A stretch of 64,000 bases of DNA. Source: Streptomyces typhae (GTDB taxonomy: Bacteria; Actinomycetota; Actinomycetes; Streptomycetales; Streptomycetaceae). Under the pieces are notes generated by a model. That model searched no databases. It was not told where the DNA came from and was given only the letters and a program-made list of their open reading frames with translations. This document shows positions 32,586 through 41,163 of this stretch, in pieces (the stretch's first letter is position 1; each line of letters starts with the position of its first letter). The stretch covers positions 124,001-188,000 of the forward strand of contig NZ_WPNZ01000008.1 of NCBI RefSeq assembly GCF_009755605.1, in the 5' to 3' direction. The translations under genes and the position numbers were made by a program.

Positions 32586-34928
32586 ATGAGACGCAGCACG
32601 CCACGGACCGCGTCGGTGCCGGCCCTTGCCGTGCTGACCGCGCTCGCCGCGCTCTCCACCGGCTTCGTGCCCGGGGGCGCGGGACCGTCCGCCGGTTCCG
32701 GCGGGCACTCGTCCGCCGCCTCCGGTGACCACGCCTCCGAAGGCGACGGCGGCGGCGGTGACGGCGGCGACGGCGATCGCGCACACGCCGTCACCGCCAC
32801 CGACTCCGACTCCGGCTCCGACTTCGGCTCCGACTCCGGCTCCGACTCCGGCTCCGACTCCGGCTCCGACTCCGGTACGGGCAAGCTCGGTTACCGCCGC
32901 ACGGACGACTTCGCCACCGCGGGCAAACCCCTCGACGTCCTGCTCCACCCGGAGTCGCGGAAGCTGTACGTCGGCTCCGACAACGACCCGGCGACGCCGG
33001 ACGTCAACGAGATGGGCCTGTACGTCCTGGACCGTACCCGCGGCACGGTGCGCGGCCACACCGCGACGGCGCCCAGCTCCACCGGCGAGCAGCGCCCGTC
33101 GGCCGTGCGCCGGATCGCGGCCCCGCTGCCGGGCGACGGCGTCGTCTTCCACTATCCGCTCAAGGGCCTCGGCACCGCCAAGGACGGCGACACCGCGGCG
33201 CGGGGCGTCTGGCTCACGGGCCCGACGGTGACCGACGTGGGCCCCGGCCCCGCCCCCGGCGCCGGCGGGACCGTCCTGGTCGCCCAGGGTGCCGCGCTCA
33301 CGGAGGTCGAGACGGCCACCGGCACCGCCCGGCGGTCGTTGACCCTGCCGGGCGGGGGCCGGTTCGCCGTCGATGCCGCACGGGGGTCGGTGTGGTCGGC
33401 GGACCTGGCCGGGAACAAGCTGTACCGCGTCGACACCGCCTCCTTCACGGTGCGGCAGACCGTCCGACTCCCCGTGCGGGAAGGGTCGGAGGGCTTCACC
33501 GCCGTCGACCCGGCGACCGGTTCGGTGTGGGTCGGGCGGCAGGACGAGGTGACGGTGTTCGGTCCCGACGGTGCCGTGCGCGGGACCGTGGGCGGCCCCG
33601 ACCTGGCAAGGGACGTGGCGTTCGACGGCCCGCGCGCGTACGTGGCACGCCAGGACGTCGGCGACCCGGACGCGCCGGACTACGACGGCCGGGGTTCCCT
33701 GACCGTCCTCGACACCACCACCTTGAAGCCGGTGGCCGAGCCGGTCCCGCTGCCGGGGAACGAGGCCCAGCTCGGGTCGGCGGCCGTCGCCGTCGCGCCG
33801 GGCGGGGCCGAGGTGTTCGTGACGAGCCCGGCCGAGGGCCTCGTCTCCCGGATCGAGCGCAACACCCCGCCGAAGGTCACCGAGTCCCCCGCCGACGCGA
33901 CCGCCGACACCGGGGACCGCGTCACGTTCACCGCGCGGGCAGAGGGCGCGCCGGAGCCCTCCGTGCGGTGGCTGCGGAGCACGGACAGCGGACGCTCCTG
34001 GCAGCCGGTGGCGGGCGCGACCTCACCCTCGTACACCTTCAAGGCGCGCGCGGAGCAGGACGGGCAGCGCTTCCGCGCCGAGTTCACGAACGACGCGGGC
34101 ACGGCCCGGTCGGAGCCGGCGACGCTGACGGTGCGCGCGGGTTCCGGCGGCACGGGCTCCGCGACCGGCCCCCAGGGGCAGCGCCTCACCGTCGCACCGG
34201 CGCGCGACCTGGCGGTGCGCAAGCAGAGGCTGACCGTGTCCGGCACCGGCTACGACCGGGGCAAGGGCGTCTACGCGGCCCTGTGCGTCGACAACGGGCC
34301 GGGCAGGACGCCGACGCCGTGCGTCGGCGGCGCGGCCACGGACGGCGCGTCGAAGGCGTCGGCGTGGATCACCGACGACCCGCCGCCGCAGGGAGCGGAC
34401 CTCACCACGCCCTACGGCGAGAACGGTTCCTTCGAGGTCGTCCTGACGGTCGACGCGCGGGACGGCTCCACGGACTGCCGCAGGACGCGCTGCGTCCTCG
34501 CCACCCGTGCGGACCACACCCGCCCGGACGACCGTTCGCAGGACGTACGGGTGCCGGTGACGTTCGCGGACACCGGCGGGCCCGGCGACGGCGGGCCGGG
34601 GGACGACGCCCCGGGCGACGGCCGACCCGGCGACGAGGGCCCCGGGGACGACGGCGGCAGCCCCGACGGCGGTTCCGCAGGGCCCGGCTCGGGCGGTGCC
34701 GACGGCGGTGGAGCGGCCGGGGGCGGGGGCGCCTCCGACACGGCCGGTGACCCGAACTCCCCCGGACCGCAGGCGGGTTCGGACCCCGGCCCCGGTCCGG
34801 GCGGCAGCCTGGCGTCCACGGGCCAGACCGTCACCGGCGCCGCGGCGCTCGCCGCGGCCCTGACGGCCGCGGGCTGGTACGCGCTCCGCCGGGCGCGGCG
34901 GAACGCCAGGAGCCCGTCCGGCGCCTGA
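32586..34928 (+). CDS. Sortase-anchored beta-propeller/Ig surface protein, iron-regulated operon
   Basis: A 780-residue exported protein. Order: signal sequence (about 1-30), Gly/Asp/Ser-rich stretch, a run of SDSG repeats at about 75-98, and a beta-propeller with YncE-like repeats at about 105-425 (PLDVLLHPESRKLYVGSD, VLVAQGAALTEVETATGTAR). An Ig-like domain follows at about 430-520 (PPKVTESPADATADTGDRVT). Next is a module like the preceding small protein (VSGTGYDRGKGVYAALC, PTPCVGG, CVLATRADH, DVRVPVTF), then a Gly/Asp/Pro-rich spacer. LASTG (about 742-746), a hydrophobic helix and an RRARR tail complete it. LAxTG is the sortase E signal in Streptomyces. It is co-transcribed with the small protein, so probably a cell-wall iron or heme receptor or adhesin. 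Confidence 0.87.
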   Translation: MRRSTPRTASVPALAVLTALAALSTGFVPGGAGPSAGSGGHSSAASGDHASEGDGGGGDGGDGDRAHAVTATDSDSGSDFGSDSGSDSGSDSGSDSGTGKLGYRRTDDFATAGKPLDVLLHPESRKLYVGSDNDPATPDVNEMGLYVLDRTRGTVRGHTATAPSSTGEQRPSAVRRIAAPLPGDGVVFHYPLKGLGTAKDGDTAARGVWLTGPTVTDVGPGPAPGAGGTVLVAQGAALTEVETATGTARRSLTLPGGGRFAVDAARGSVWSADLAGNKLYRVDTASFTVRQTVRLPVREGSEGFTAVDPATGSVWVGRQDEVTVFGPDGAVRGTVGGPDLARDVAFDGPRAYVARQDVGDPDAPDYDGRGSLTVLDTTTLKPVAEPVPLPGNEAQLGSAAVAVAPGGAEVFVTSPAEGLVSRIERNTPPKVTESPADATADTGDRVTFTARAEGAPEPSVRWLRSTDSGRSWQPVAGATSPSYTFKARAEQDGQRFRAEFTNDAGTARSEPATLTVRAGSGGTGSATGPQGQRLTVAPARDLAVRKQRLTVSGTGYDRGKGVYAALCVDNGPGRTPTPCVGGAATDGASKASAWITDDPPPQGADLTTPYGENGSFEVVLTVDARDGSTDCRRTRCVLATRADHTRPDDRSQDVRVPVTFADTGGPGDGGPGDDAPGDGRPGDEGPGDDGGSPDGGSAGPGSGGADGGGAAGGGGASDTAGDPNSPGPQAGSDPGPGPGGSLASTGQTVTGAAALAAALTAAGWYALRRARRNARSPSGA

Positions 34929-34957
34929 GGACGAGGCGCGGGGCACCAAGCCCGAGG

Positions 34958-34999
34958 CACCAGGCAGGAGACACCAGGCAGGAGACACCAGGCAGGAGG
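34958..34999. repeat. 14-bp tandem repeat, three copies
   Basis: CACCAGGCAGGAGA is repeated three times (the last ends GG) after the surface-protein gene, and more degenerate related units (CATCAGGCGCAAGG, GCGCCAGGCCCGAA) continue to about 35085. Confidence 0.8.
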
Positions 35000-35090
35000 C
35001 ATCAGGCGCAAGGCCCGGGGCGCGAGACACGATGCACGAAGCCCAGGGCCCGGAGCGCCAGGCCCGAAGCGCCAGGCCCAAGGCGCCGGT

Positions 35091-36527
35091 TCAGGCCGAG
35101 AGGGGGTGAGGGTCAGCGATCCGAGCCCCCTCTTCCGCCGCACGCCGGAGGTGCCGCAGCGCGTACGACCGCCACGGCCGCCACCCGTCGGACGACACCT
35201 CGCCGGGCACGGCGACGTCCGGGTCCCCGAGGGCCCGCATCCGGATGAGCGCGGCCACCGCCGGGCCGACGCCGGGCACCGCCAGGAGCTGACGCTCCGC
35301 GTCGTCGCGGTCCGCGCCCGCGTCGAGGCGCACGGCCCCCTCGGCGAGGGCGGCGGCGAGGGGAACCCGTCCCGCGAGGGCCTCGGGGGCGGGGAAGACA
35401 TGGGTGAGGGTGGAGCACGGCGACGGCAGCGGCGTGCCGAACTCGACGACGAGACGGCGGGCCGCCGCGGGCCCGACCGCCGCCCGCACGGCGAACTCCT
35501 CCGGGTCGGCGGCGCCCGGTGAGCGCAGGCCGGGGCGGGCCCGGACGAGCGGGGCGAGGCGGGGGTCGGCGGCCAGGCGCTCGTCCACGGCGTACGGGTC
35601 GGCGTCCAGGTCGAAGAGCCCGCGCAGCCGCTGCACGGCGGTGGTCAGGTCGCGCAGGTCGCTCAGGTGCAGGCGGGCGTCGAGCCAGCCGCAGCGGTGG
35701 GTGTCGCCGCCGCGGCGCGGGTCGCGCTCCTCGACGGCGACGATCCCGGAGGCGTACGGCAGCCGCAGCGTGCGCCGGTAGGTCCGGGTGCCGCGCTCGC
35801 CGATGACGTCCTCGACGCCGGGCAGGGCCTCTTCGGCGAGCAGGTCGAAGACCGCGGTGGCCTGGTAGGGGCCGCGGTGGGCGAGGCGCAGCGGGATGCC
35901 CGCGGCGGGGGTGGCGCGGCCGCCCCCGCGTGTGGGCGCGGCGGCGCGCAGTGCGGTGGGCGTCAGGTCGTACACGGCCCGGATGGTGTCGTTGAACTGC
36001 CGTACGCTGGCGAATCCGGCGGCGAAGGCGATCTCCGTGACCGGCAGGCCGGTGGTCTGGAGCAGCACGCGGGCGGTGTGGGCGCGCTGGGCGCGGGCGA
36101 GCGCGACGGGGCCCGCGCCGAGTTCGGCGGTGAGCTGGCGCTGGACCTGGCGGGCGCTGTAGCCGAGGCGGACGGCGAGGCCGCCGACGCCCTCGCGGTC
36201 GACGACGCCGTCCCCGATCATCCGCATGGCCCGGCCGACGACGTCGGCGCGGACGTTCCAGTCGGCGGAGCCGGGTACGGCGTCGGGGCGGCAGCGGCGG
36301 CAGGCGCGGTAGCCGTTGCTCTGCGCGGCCGCGGCCGTCGCGTAGTAGCGGACGTTCTGGCGCTTGGGGGTGACGGCCGGGCAGCTCGGCCGGCAGTAGA
36401 TGCCGGTCGTCGCGACGGCGAAGAAGAACTCGCCGTCGAAACGGGCGTCGCGGCTGCGCACGGCCTCGTACCTGGTGTCGGAGAAGGTGCTGTCGCCCCG
36501 GGAGCCCCTGGTGTCCTGATCGCTCAC
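35091..36527 (-). CDS. Ada-AlkA fusion: DNA-3-methyladenine glycosylase with AraC regulator
   Basis: A 478-residue bifunctional DNA repair protein. The N-terminal Ada zinc domain accepts methyl groups from phosphotriesters (FFFAVATTGIYCRPSCPA, then ACRRCRPD; about 30-90). An AraC-type HTH follows at about 100-190 (LGYSARQVQRQLTAELGAGP, then TEIAFAAGFASVRQFN). Next are the AlkA N-terminal domain (about 215-290) and the HhH-GPD glycosylase (about 300-470) with the hairpin LLAVPGVGPAVAALIRMRAL. The start at 36527 gives the full Ada domain. The protein both repairs alkylated bases and senses damage. It is separated from rsgA by 82 bases and may share its transcript. Confidence 0.93.
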   Translation of the reverse strand: MSDQDTRGSRGDSTFSDTRYEAVRSRDARFDGEFFFAVATTGIYCRPSCPAVTPKRQNVRYYATAAAAQSNGYRACRRCRPDAVPGSADWNVRADVVGRAMRMIGDGVVDREGVGGLAVRLGYSARQVQRQLTAELGAGPVALARAQRAHTARVLLQTTGLPVTEIAFAAGFASVRQFNDTIRAVYDLTPTALRAAAPTRGGGRATPAAGIPLRLAHRGPYQATAVFDLLAEEALPGVEDVIGERGTRTYRRTLRLPYASGIVAVEERDPRRGGDTHRCGWLDARLHLSDLRDLTTAVQRLRGLFDLDADPYAVDERLAADPRLAPLVRARPGLRSPGAADPEEFAVRAAVGPAAARRLVVEFGTPLPSPCSTLTHVFPAPEALAGRVPLAAALAEGAVRLDAGADRDDAERQLLAVPGVGPAVAALIRMRALGDPDVAVPGEVSSDGWRPWRSYALRHLRRAAEEGARIADPHPLSA

Positions 36528-36609
36528 GCGTCCAGTGTGGGTCGGGCCCGGCGCCGGGGCCAGCGGAAATCGGACGTCACGTTCGTTCCCGCCGCCCCGG
36601 CGCCGCGGG

Positions 36610-37758
36610 TCAGCGCAGCCGGCCCCGCTTGGCCGCCATGGCCGCCCGGCCCTCGGCGCCGCGCCGCTTGTACTCGCGGCGCAGGTCGGCGCGGACGCGG
36701 GCGTCGGTCTTGGCGACGATGCGCTGGTTCTCGCGGATCAGCTTGCGGTAGCTGTCGAGGCGGCGCTCGGGCAGGGTGCCGTCGTCGAGGGCGGCGAGGA
36801 CGGCGCAGCCGGGCTCCGCGACGTGCGCGCAGTCCTGGAAGCGGCAGTTCTCGGCGAGTTCCTCGATCTCGGAGAAGACCTGCCCGACGCCGGTGCCCGC
36901 GTCGTACAGGCCGACGCCGCGCAGTCCCGGCGTGTCGATGAGGACGCCGCCGCCGGGCAGGACCAGGAGGTTGCGGGTCGTGGTGGTGTGCCGGCCCTTG
37001 CCGTCGACGTCACGGATGGCCTGGACCTCCATGACGTCGGCGCCCGCGAGGGCGTTGGCGAGGGTGGACTTGCCCGCGCCGGACTGGCCGAGCAGCACCG
37101 ACGTGCCACCGGAGACGACGGCGGCGAGCACGTCGACGCCCTCTCCGGTGGCGGCGCTGACGGGCAGCACCTGGACGCCGGGGGCGCTCGTCTCGACGTC
37201 CTCGACGAGGTAGGACAGGGCGGTGGCGTCCGGCACGAGGTCGGCCTTGGTGAGGACGACGACGGGCTGGGCGCCGGACTCCCAGCCGAGCGCGAGGAAC
37301 CGCTCGATGCGGCCGAGGTCGAGCTCGGCCGCCAGGGACACCGCGATCACGGCGTGGTCCACGTTGGCCGCGAGGATCTGCCCCTCGGACCGCTTGGAGG
37401 AGGTGGAGCGCACGAACGACGTGCGCCGCGGCAGATAGTCCCGGACGTAGCGCGGGTCGCCGCCGGCCGGGTCCACGGCCGCCCAGTCGCCGGTGCAGAT
37501 GACCCTGAGCGGGTCGTGCGGGGTGACGTAGGTGGTGTCGGCGCGGACGACGCCTTCTTCGGTGACGACCAGGTCGCAGCTGCCGCGGTCGACGCGGACG
37601 ACCCGTCCGGGCAGCAGTCCGCGCTCCGCGTACGGGGCGAAGGCGGCGGCCCACTCCTCGTCCCAGCCGTAGGCGGCGAGGGCGGAGAGGCGGGAAGAGG
37701 CGGAGCACGCGGAAGCGGCGGAAGAAGCGGAGAACTGGGAGGAAGCGGAGGAAGTCAA
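36610..37758 (-). CDS. rsgA: Ribosome small subunit-dependent GTPase RsgA
   Basis: A 382-residue circularly permuted GTPase acting in late 30S subunit maturation. An OB-fold N-terminal domain is followed by the GTPase motifs in permuted order: TKAD (G4), then GQSGAGKST (G1) and DTPGLRG (G3). A C-terminal zinc site reads CRFQDCAHVAEPGC. The first 25 residues are Ser/Ala-rich. No ATG or GTG is available; the only suitable start is the TTG at 37758, with AAGGG 7 bases upstream. That ribosome binding site lies in a small hairpin, and a leader peptide with a strong ribosome binding site lies just upstream, so translational control is likely. Confidence 0.92.
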   Translation of the reverse strand: MTSSASSQFSASSAASACSASSRLSALAAYGWDEEWAAAFAPYAERGLLPGRVVRVDRGSCDLVVTEEGVVRADTTYVTPHDPLRVICTGDWAAVDPAGGDPRYVRDYLPRRTSFVRSTSSKRSEGQILAANVDHAVIAVSLAAELDLGRIERFLALGWESGAQPVVVLTKADLVPDATALSYLVEDVETSAPGVQVLPVSAATGEGVDVLAAVVSGGTSVLLGQSGAGKSTLANALAGADVMEVQAIRDVDGKGRHTTTTRNLLVLPGGGVLIDTPGLRGVGLYDAGTGVGQVFSEIEELAENCRFQDCAHVAEPGCAVLAALDDGTLPERRLDSYRKLIRENQRIVAKTDARVRADLRREYKRRGAEGRAAMAAKRGRLR

Positions 37759-37763
37759 GGGGA

Positions 37764-37778
37764 ACCCTTCACAAGGGT
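37764..37778 (-). promoter_or_regulatory. Hairpin sequestering the rsgA ribosome binding site
   Basis: On the minus strand ACCCTT-GTG-AAGGGT forms a 6-base-pair hairpin that buries AAGGG, the only ribosome-binding-site-like sequence before the rsgA TTG. Confidence 0.45.
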
Positions 37779-37832
37779 GGCCCCGGCGTGCGCGCCGGAC
37801 GGGCGCGGCCAAGAAGGCAGGAAGAGGAGGAG

Positions 37833-37904
37833 TCAGCCGGAGACCACGGAGGTGATGTGGACGGACGTCTGGATGCGGGCAGCACCCTTCGCAACGACAG
37901 CCAT
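37833..37904 (-). CDS. Putative 23-residue leader peptide upstream of rsgA
   Basis: An ATG at 37904 is preceded by GGGAGGTG at ideal distance, one of the best ribosome binding sites in the window. It opens a 23-codon frame starting MAVVAKGAARIQTSVHITS and ending VVSG. It stops 74 bases before the rsgA start. The intervening sequence can fold (GGCC/GGGGCC-type pairing around 37778-37812), and the rsgA ribosome binding site itself sits in a hairpin. It may be a cis-acting leader whose translation opens rsgA, or an independent small protein. No family is recognised. Confidence 0.5.
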   Translation of the reverse strand: MAVVAKGAARIQTSVHITSVVSG

Positions 37905-38144
37905 GAACCACACCTCCCGAAAATTCCGCTCGACCGGCCACGGCGGTCGTGCACCGCCGTGGAACGATCAGAACTGTAGCCCTCGCCTCCGAGGGCCCGC
38001 CACCCATTTGTTCGCCGTTCCGGCCACCGGTGTCACCCGAACGCGCCACCGTCCACGCTTCCGTCCCATCAGTTCATCAAGAATCCAACAACCCTCCGAC
38101 GCAAAGAATTGAGCGGCACCGCCCGCACACGTTCTGATGGAGTC

Positions 38145-41027
38145 ATGGAGCTCCCCTACCACGAGGACGTGTCCCCCGGCACCGGTGGTCTGCCGCCGCG
38201 AGCCTGGTGCGCCGGTTCGGACGCCGCCTCCCTGTCCCTGAACGGAAGCTGGCGGTTCCGCCTTTCGCCCGGCGCCTGCGGTCCTGACGAGTCGTTCGCC
38301 GCGGACGGGTTCGACGCCGCCGCGTGGGACGAGGTCGTCGTGCCCGGCCACTGGGTGCTGCAGGGCCATGGCGCGCCCCACTACACGAATCAGCAGTACC
38401 CGTTCCCCGTGGACCCGCCGCGGGTGCCGACGGAGAACCCGACCGGTGACCATCTGCGCTGTTTCGACCTGCCGGCGGACTGGCCCGCGGACGGCACCGC
38501 GGTGCTGCGGTTCGACGGGGTGGAGTCGTGCGCGCGGGTGTGGCTGAACGGGACGCCGCTCGGCGACTTCAAGGGCTCGCGGCTGCCGCACGAGTTCGCG
38601 GTCGGGCACCTGCTGCGCCCCGTCGACAACGTCGTCGCCGTACGGGTGCACCAGTGGTCGTCGGGGTCGTACCTGGAGGACCAGGACCAGTGGTGGCTGC
38701 CGGGGATCTTCCGGGACGTGACGCTGCTGCACCGGCCCGCGGGCGCCGCGGGGGACTTCTTCACGCACGCCTCGTACGACCACGAGGAGGGCACCGGCAC
38801 GCTGCGCGTGGACTGCGACGTGCCGGGCAGGGTCACGGTGCCGGAGCTCGGCGTGGACGTCGCGACCGGCGAGGGCGTGACCGTGCCGGTCGAGCCGTGG
38901 ACGGCGGAGCGGCCGCGTCTCTACGACGCGGTGCTCAGCACGCCGGGCGAGCGGATCGCGCTGCGCGTGGGCTTCCGCACGGTCGCGCTGACCGACGGGC
39001 TCATCACCGTCAACGGGCGCCCGCTGCTCTTCCGCGGCGTGAACCGGCACGAGTTCCACCCCGACCACGGCCGCGCCCTGGACCTCGCGACGATGCGCGC
39101 CGACGTGATGCTGATGAAGCAGCACAACATCAACGCCGTGCGCACCGCCCACTACCCGCCGCACCCGGCCTTCCTCGACCTGTGCGACGAGCTCGGCCTG
39201 TGGGTGATCGACGAGTGCGACCTGGAGACGCACGGCTTCACGGCGCTCGGCCGGGGCGGCAACCCCGTCGACGACGACCGCTGGACCCCGGCCCTCCTGG
39301 ACCGTGCGGCGCGTACCGTCGAGCGGGACAAGAACCATCCGTCGGTGATCGTGTGGTCCCTCGGCAACGAGTGCGGCACCGGCCGCGGTCTGCGCGCGAT
39401 GGCCGCGTGGATCCGCGAACGCGACCCGGACCGGCTGCTGCACTACGAGGGCGACCCGTCCTGCCAGGACACCGACATGTACTCGCGGATGTACGCCGAC
39501 CACGCCGAGGTGGAACGCATCGGCCGGGGCGAGGACGGGGGCCCCGAGGAGCGGCGGCGGCTGCCGTTCGTGCTCTGCGAGTACGCGCACGCCATGGGCA
39601 ACGGTCCGGGCGGGCTGCGCGAGTACCAGGACCTGTTCGAGCGCTACGACCGGTTGCAGGGCGGCTTCGTCTGGGAGTGGATCGACCACGGCCTGCGGCA
39701 CCCGGAGTTCGGCTACGCCTACGGCGGGGACTTCGGCGAGCGGCCGCACGACGGGAACTTCGTCTGCGACGGCCTGTGCTTCCCCGACCGCACGCCCTCC
39801 CCCGGCCTCCTCGACTACATGCAGGTGATCCAGCCGGTGCGGTTCACCTACGACCCGGTGTCCGGCACGGTGTCGGTGACCAACCTGTACGACTTCGCGG
39901 ACCTGTCGGAGCTCGCCTTCGAGTGGACGTACCTCATGGACGGCCCGGACCGGGCGGTGTCGGGCCCCCTCGACGTGCCGCCGGAGCTCGGCCCCGGCGA
40001 GAGCGTCGAGCTGAAGCTGCCGGAGCCGCCCCCGGCCGCGCGCGGCGCCGAGACCCGGCTGCACGTGAGCGCGATGATCTGCGAGGAGACCAACTGGACC
40101 GCGCTCGACCACGTGGTGGCGCGGGCCGACTTCGCCGTCACACCGCGCCCGCCCGTGCCCGTCGCCACCGGCGCGCGCCCGCGCCCCTGCGGCTACGACC
40201 TGGCTCTCGGCCCCGGCCGCTTCGACGTCCGCACCGGTGAGCTGCGGGCCATCGGCGACGTCACCCTGAGGGCGGCACCGCGCCTCGACGTGTGGCGGGC
40301 GACCACGGACAACGACGACGGCGCACCCTGGCAGCCCGACACCCGCTACGGCCCCCTCTGGCGCGATCTGGGCCTGGACCGGATGCAGCACCGCCTGAAC
40401 GACGTGGAGTCGGGCGACGGCGCGCTCACCGTCCGCACCAGGGTCGCGCCCGCGGCCCGCGATCTGGCGCTGCGCGCCGTCCACCGCTGGACGTCCGACG
40501 GCGAGGCGCTGCGGCTCACGGTGTCGGTGACGCCGGAGGGCGACTGGCAGGTGCCGCTGCCCCGGCTCGGCATCCGGCTCGGGCTGCCCGCCGCCCTGGG
40601 GTACGCGCACTGGTTCGGCGGCGGCCCCGGGGAGGCGTACCCGGACACCGGCTCCGCCTCGTGCGTGAGCCGGTGGCACAGGGACGTCGGCGGCATGCAG
40701 ACGCCCTACGTCCGCCCGCAGGAGAACGGGGCCCGCGCCGACGTGCGCTGGGCCGAACTGCGCACGCGCTCCGACGGCGAGGGGGTGCGGATCGTCGGCG
40801 ACCCCGCGTTCTGGTTCACCGCCCGCCCCTGGAGCACCGAGCAGCTGGACGCGGCGGCCCACCGCACGGACCTGGTGCCGGGCGACACGGTATGGGTGCA
40901 CCTCGACCACGGGCAGCGCGGCATCGGCACCCAGTCGTGCGGCCCCGGCGTGCTGCCGCAGCACGAACTGCGGGTGGCACCGGCGGAGTTCGCCTTCACC
41001 TTCACCACGGTCGCGCGGGAGCGGTGA
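38145..41027 (+). CDS. Beta-galactosidase, glycoside hydrolase family 2
   Basis: A 960-residue LacZ-type enzyme hydrolysing beta-galactosides in the cytosol. The N-terminal sugar-binding domain includes GHWVLQGHGAPHYTNQQYPF. Ig-like domains are at about 205-310. The catalytic barrel carries the acid/base Glu in SLGNECGTG and the nucleophile Glu in LCEYAHAMGNGPGG, and the C-terminal beta-sandwich has HWFGGGPGEAYPD. The ATG at 38145 agrees with the family N-terminus; GGAG lies only two bases before it, so the start or translation mode is uncertain. It is divergent from the rsgA leader. No sugar transporter or LacI regulator is adjacent. Confidence 0.94.
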   Translation: MELPYHEDVSPGTGGLPPRAWCAGSDAASLSLNGSWRFRLSPGACGPDESFAADGFDAAAWDEVVVPGHWVLQGHGAPHYTNQQYPFPVDPPRVPTENPTGDHLRCFDLPADWPADGTAVLRFDGVESCARVWLNGTPLGDFKGSRLPHEFAVGHLLRPVDNVVAVRVHQWSSGSYLEDQDQWWLPGIFRDVTLLHRPAGAAGDFFTHASYDHEEGTGTLRVDCDVPGRVTVPELGVDVATGEGVTVPVEPWTAERPRLYDAVLSTPGERIALRVGFRTVALTDGLITVNGRPLLFRGVNRHEFHPDHGRALDLATMRADVMLMKQHNINAVRTAHYPPHPAFLDLCDELGLWVIDECDLETHGFTALGRGGNPVDDDRWTPALLDRAARTVERDKNHPSVIVWSLGNECGTGRGLRAMAAWIRERDPDRLLHYEGDPSCQDTDMYSRMYADHAEVERIGRGEDGGPEERRRLPFVLCEYAHAMGNGPGGLREYQDLFERYDRLQGGFVWEWIDHGLRHPEFGYAYGGDFGERPHDGNFVCDGLCFPDRTPSPGLLDYMQVIQPVRFTYDPVSGTVSVTNLYDFADLSELAFEWTYLMDGPDRAVSGPLDVPPELGPGESVELKLPEPPPAARGAETRLHVSAMICEETNWTALDHVVARADFAVTPRPPVPVATGARPRPCGYDLALGPGRFDVRTGELRAIGDVTLRAAPRLDVWRATTDNDDGAPWQPDTRYGPLWRDLGLDRMQHRLNDVESGDGALTVRTRVAPAARDLALRAVHRWTSDGEALRLTVSVTPEGDWQVPLPRLGIRLGLPAALGYAHWFGGGPGEAYPDTGSASCVSRWHRDVGGMQTPYVRPQENGARADVRWAELRTRSDGEGVRIVGDPAFWFTARPWSTEQLDAAAHRTDLVPGDTVWVHLDHGQRGIGTQSCGPGVLPQHELRVAPAEFAFTFTTVARER

Positions 41028-41163
41028 GGGCCGCGCGACGGGGCCGCGCGGACCGCGGGACGCCCCGTCGCGGACCCTTCCTGACCCGGAGGAACACCGT
41101 GGTGGCCCCCTAGACTGGGAGGGACGGAGAACCACGCGGCGCCCTGGGGGGAGGGAACATTCC

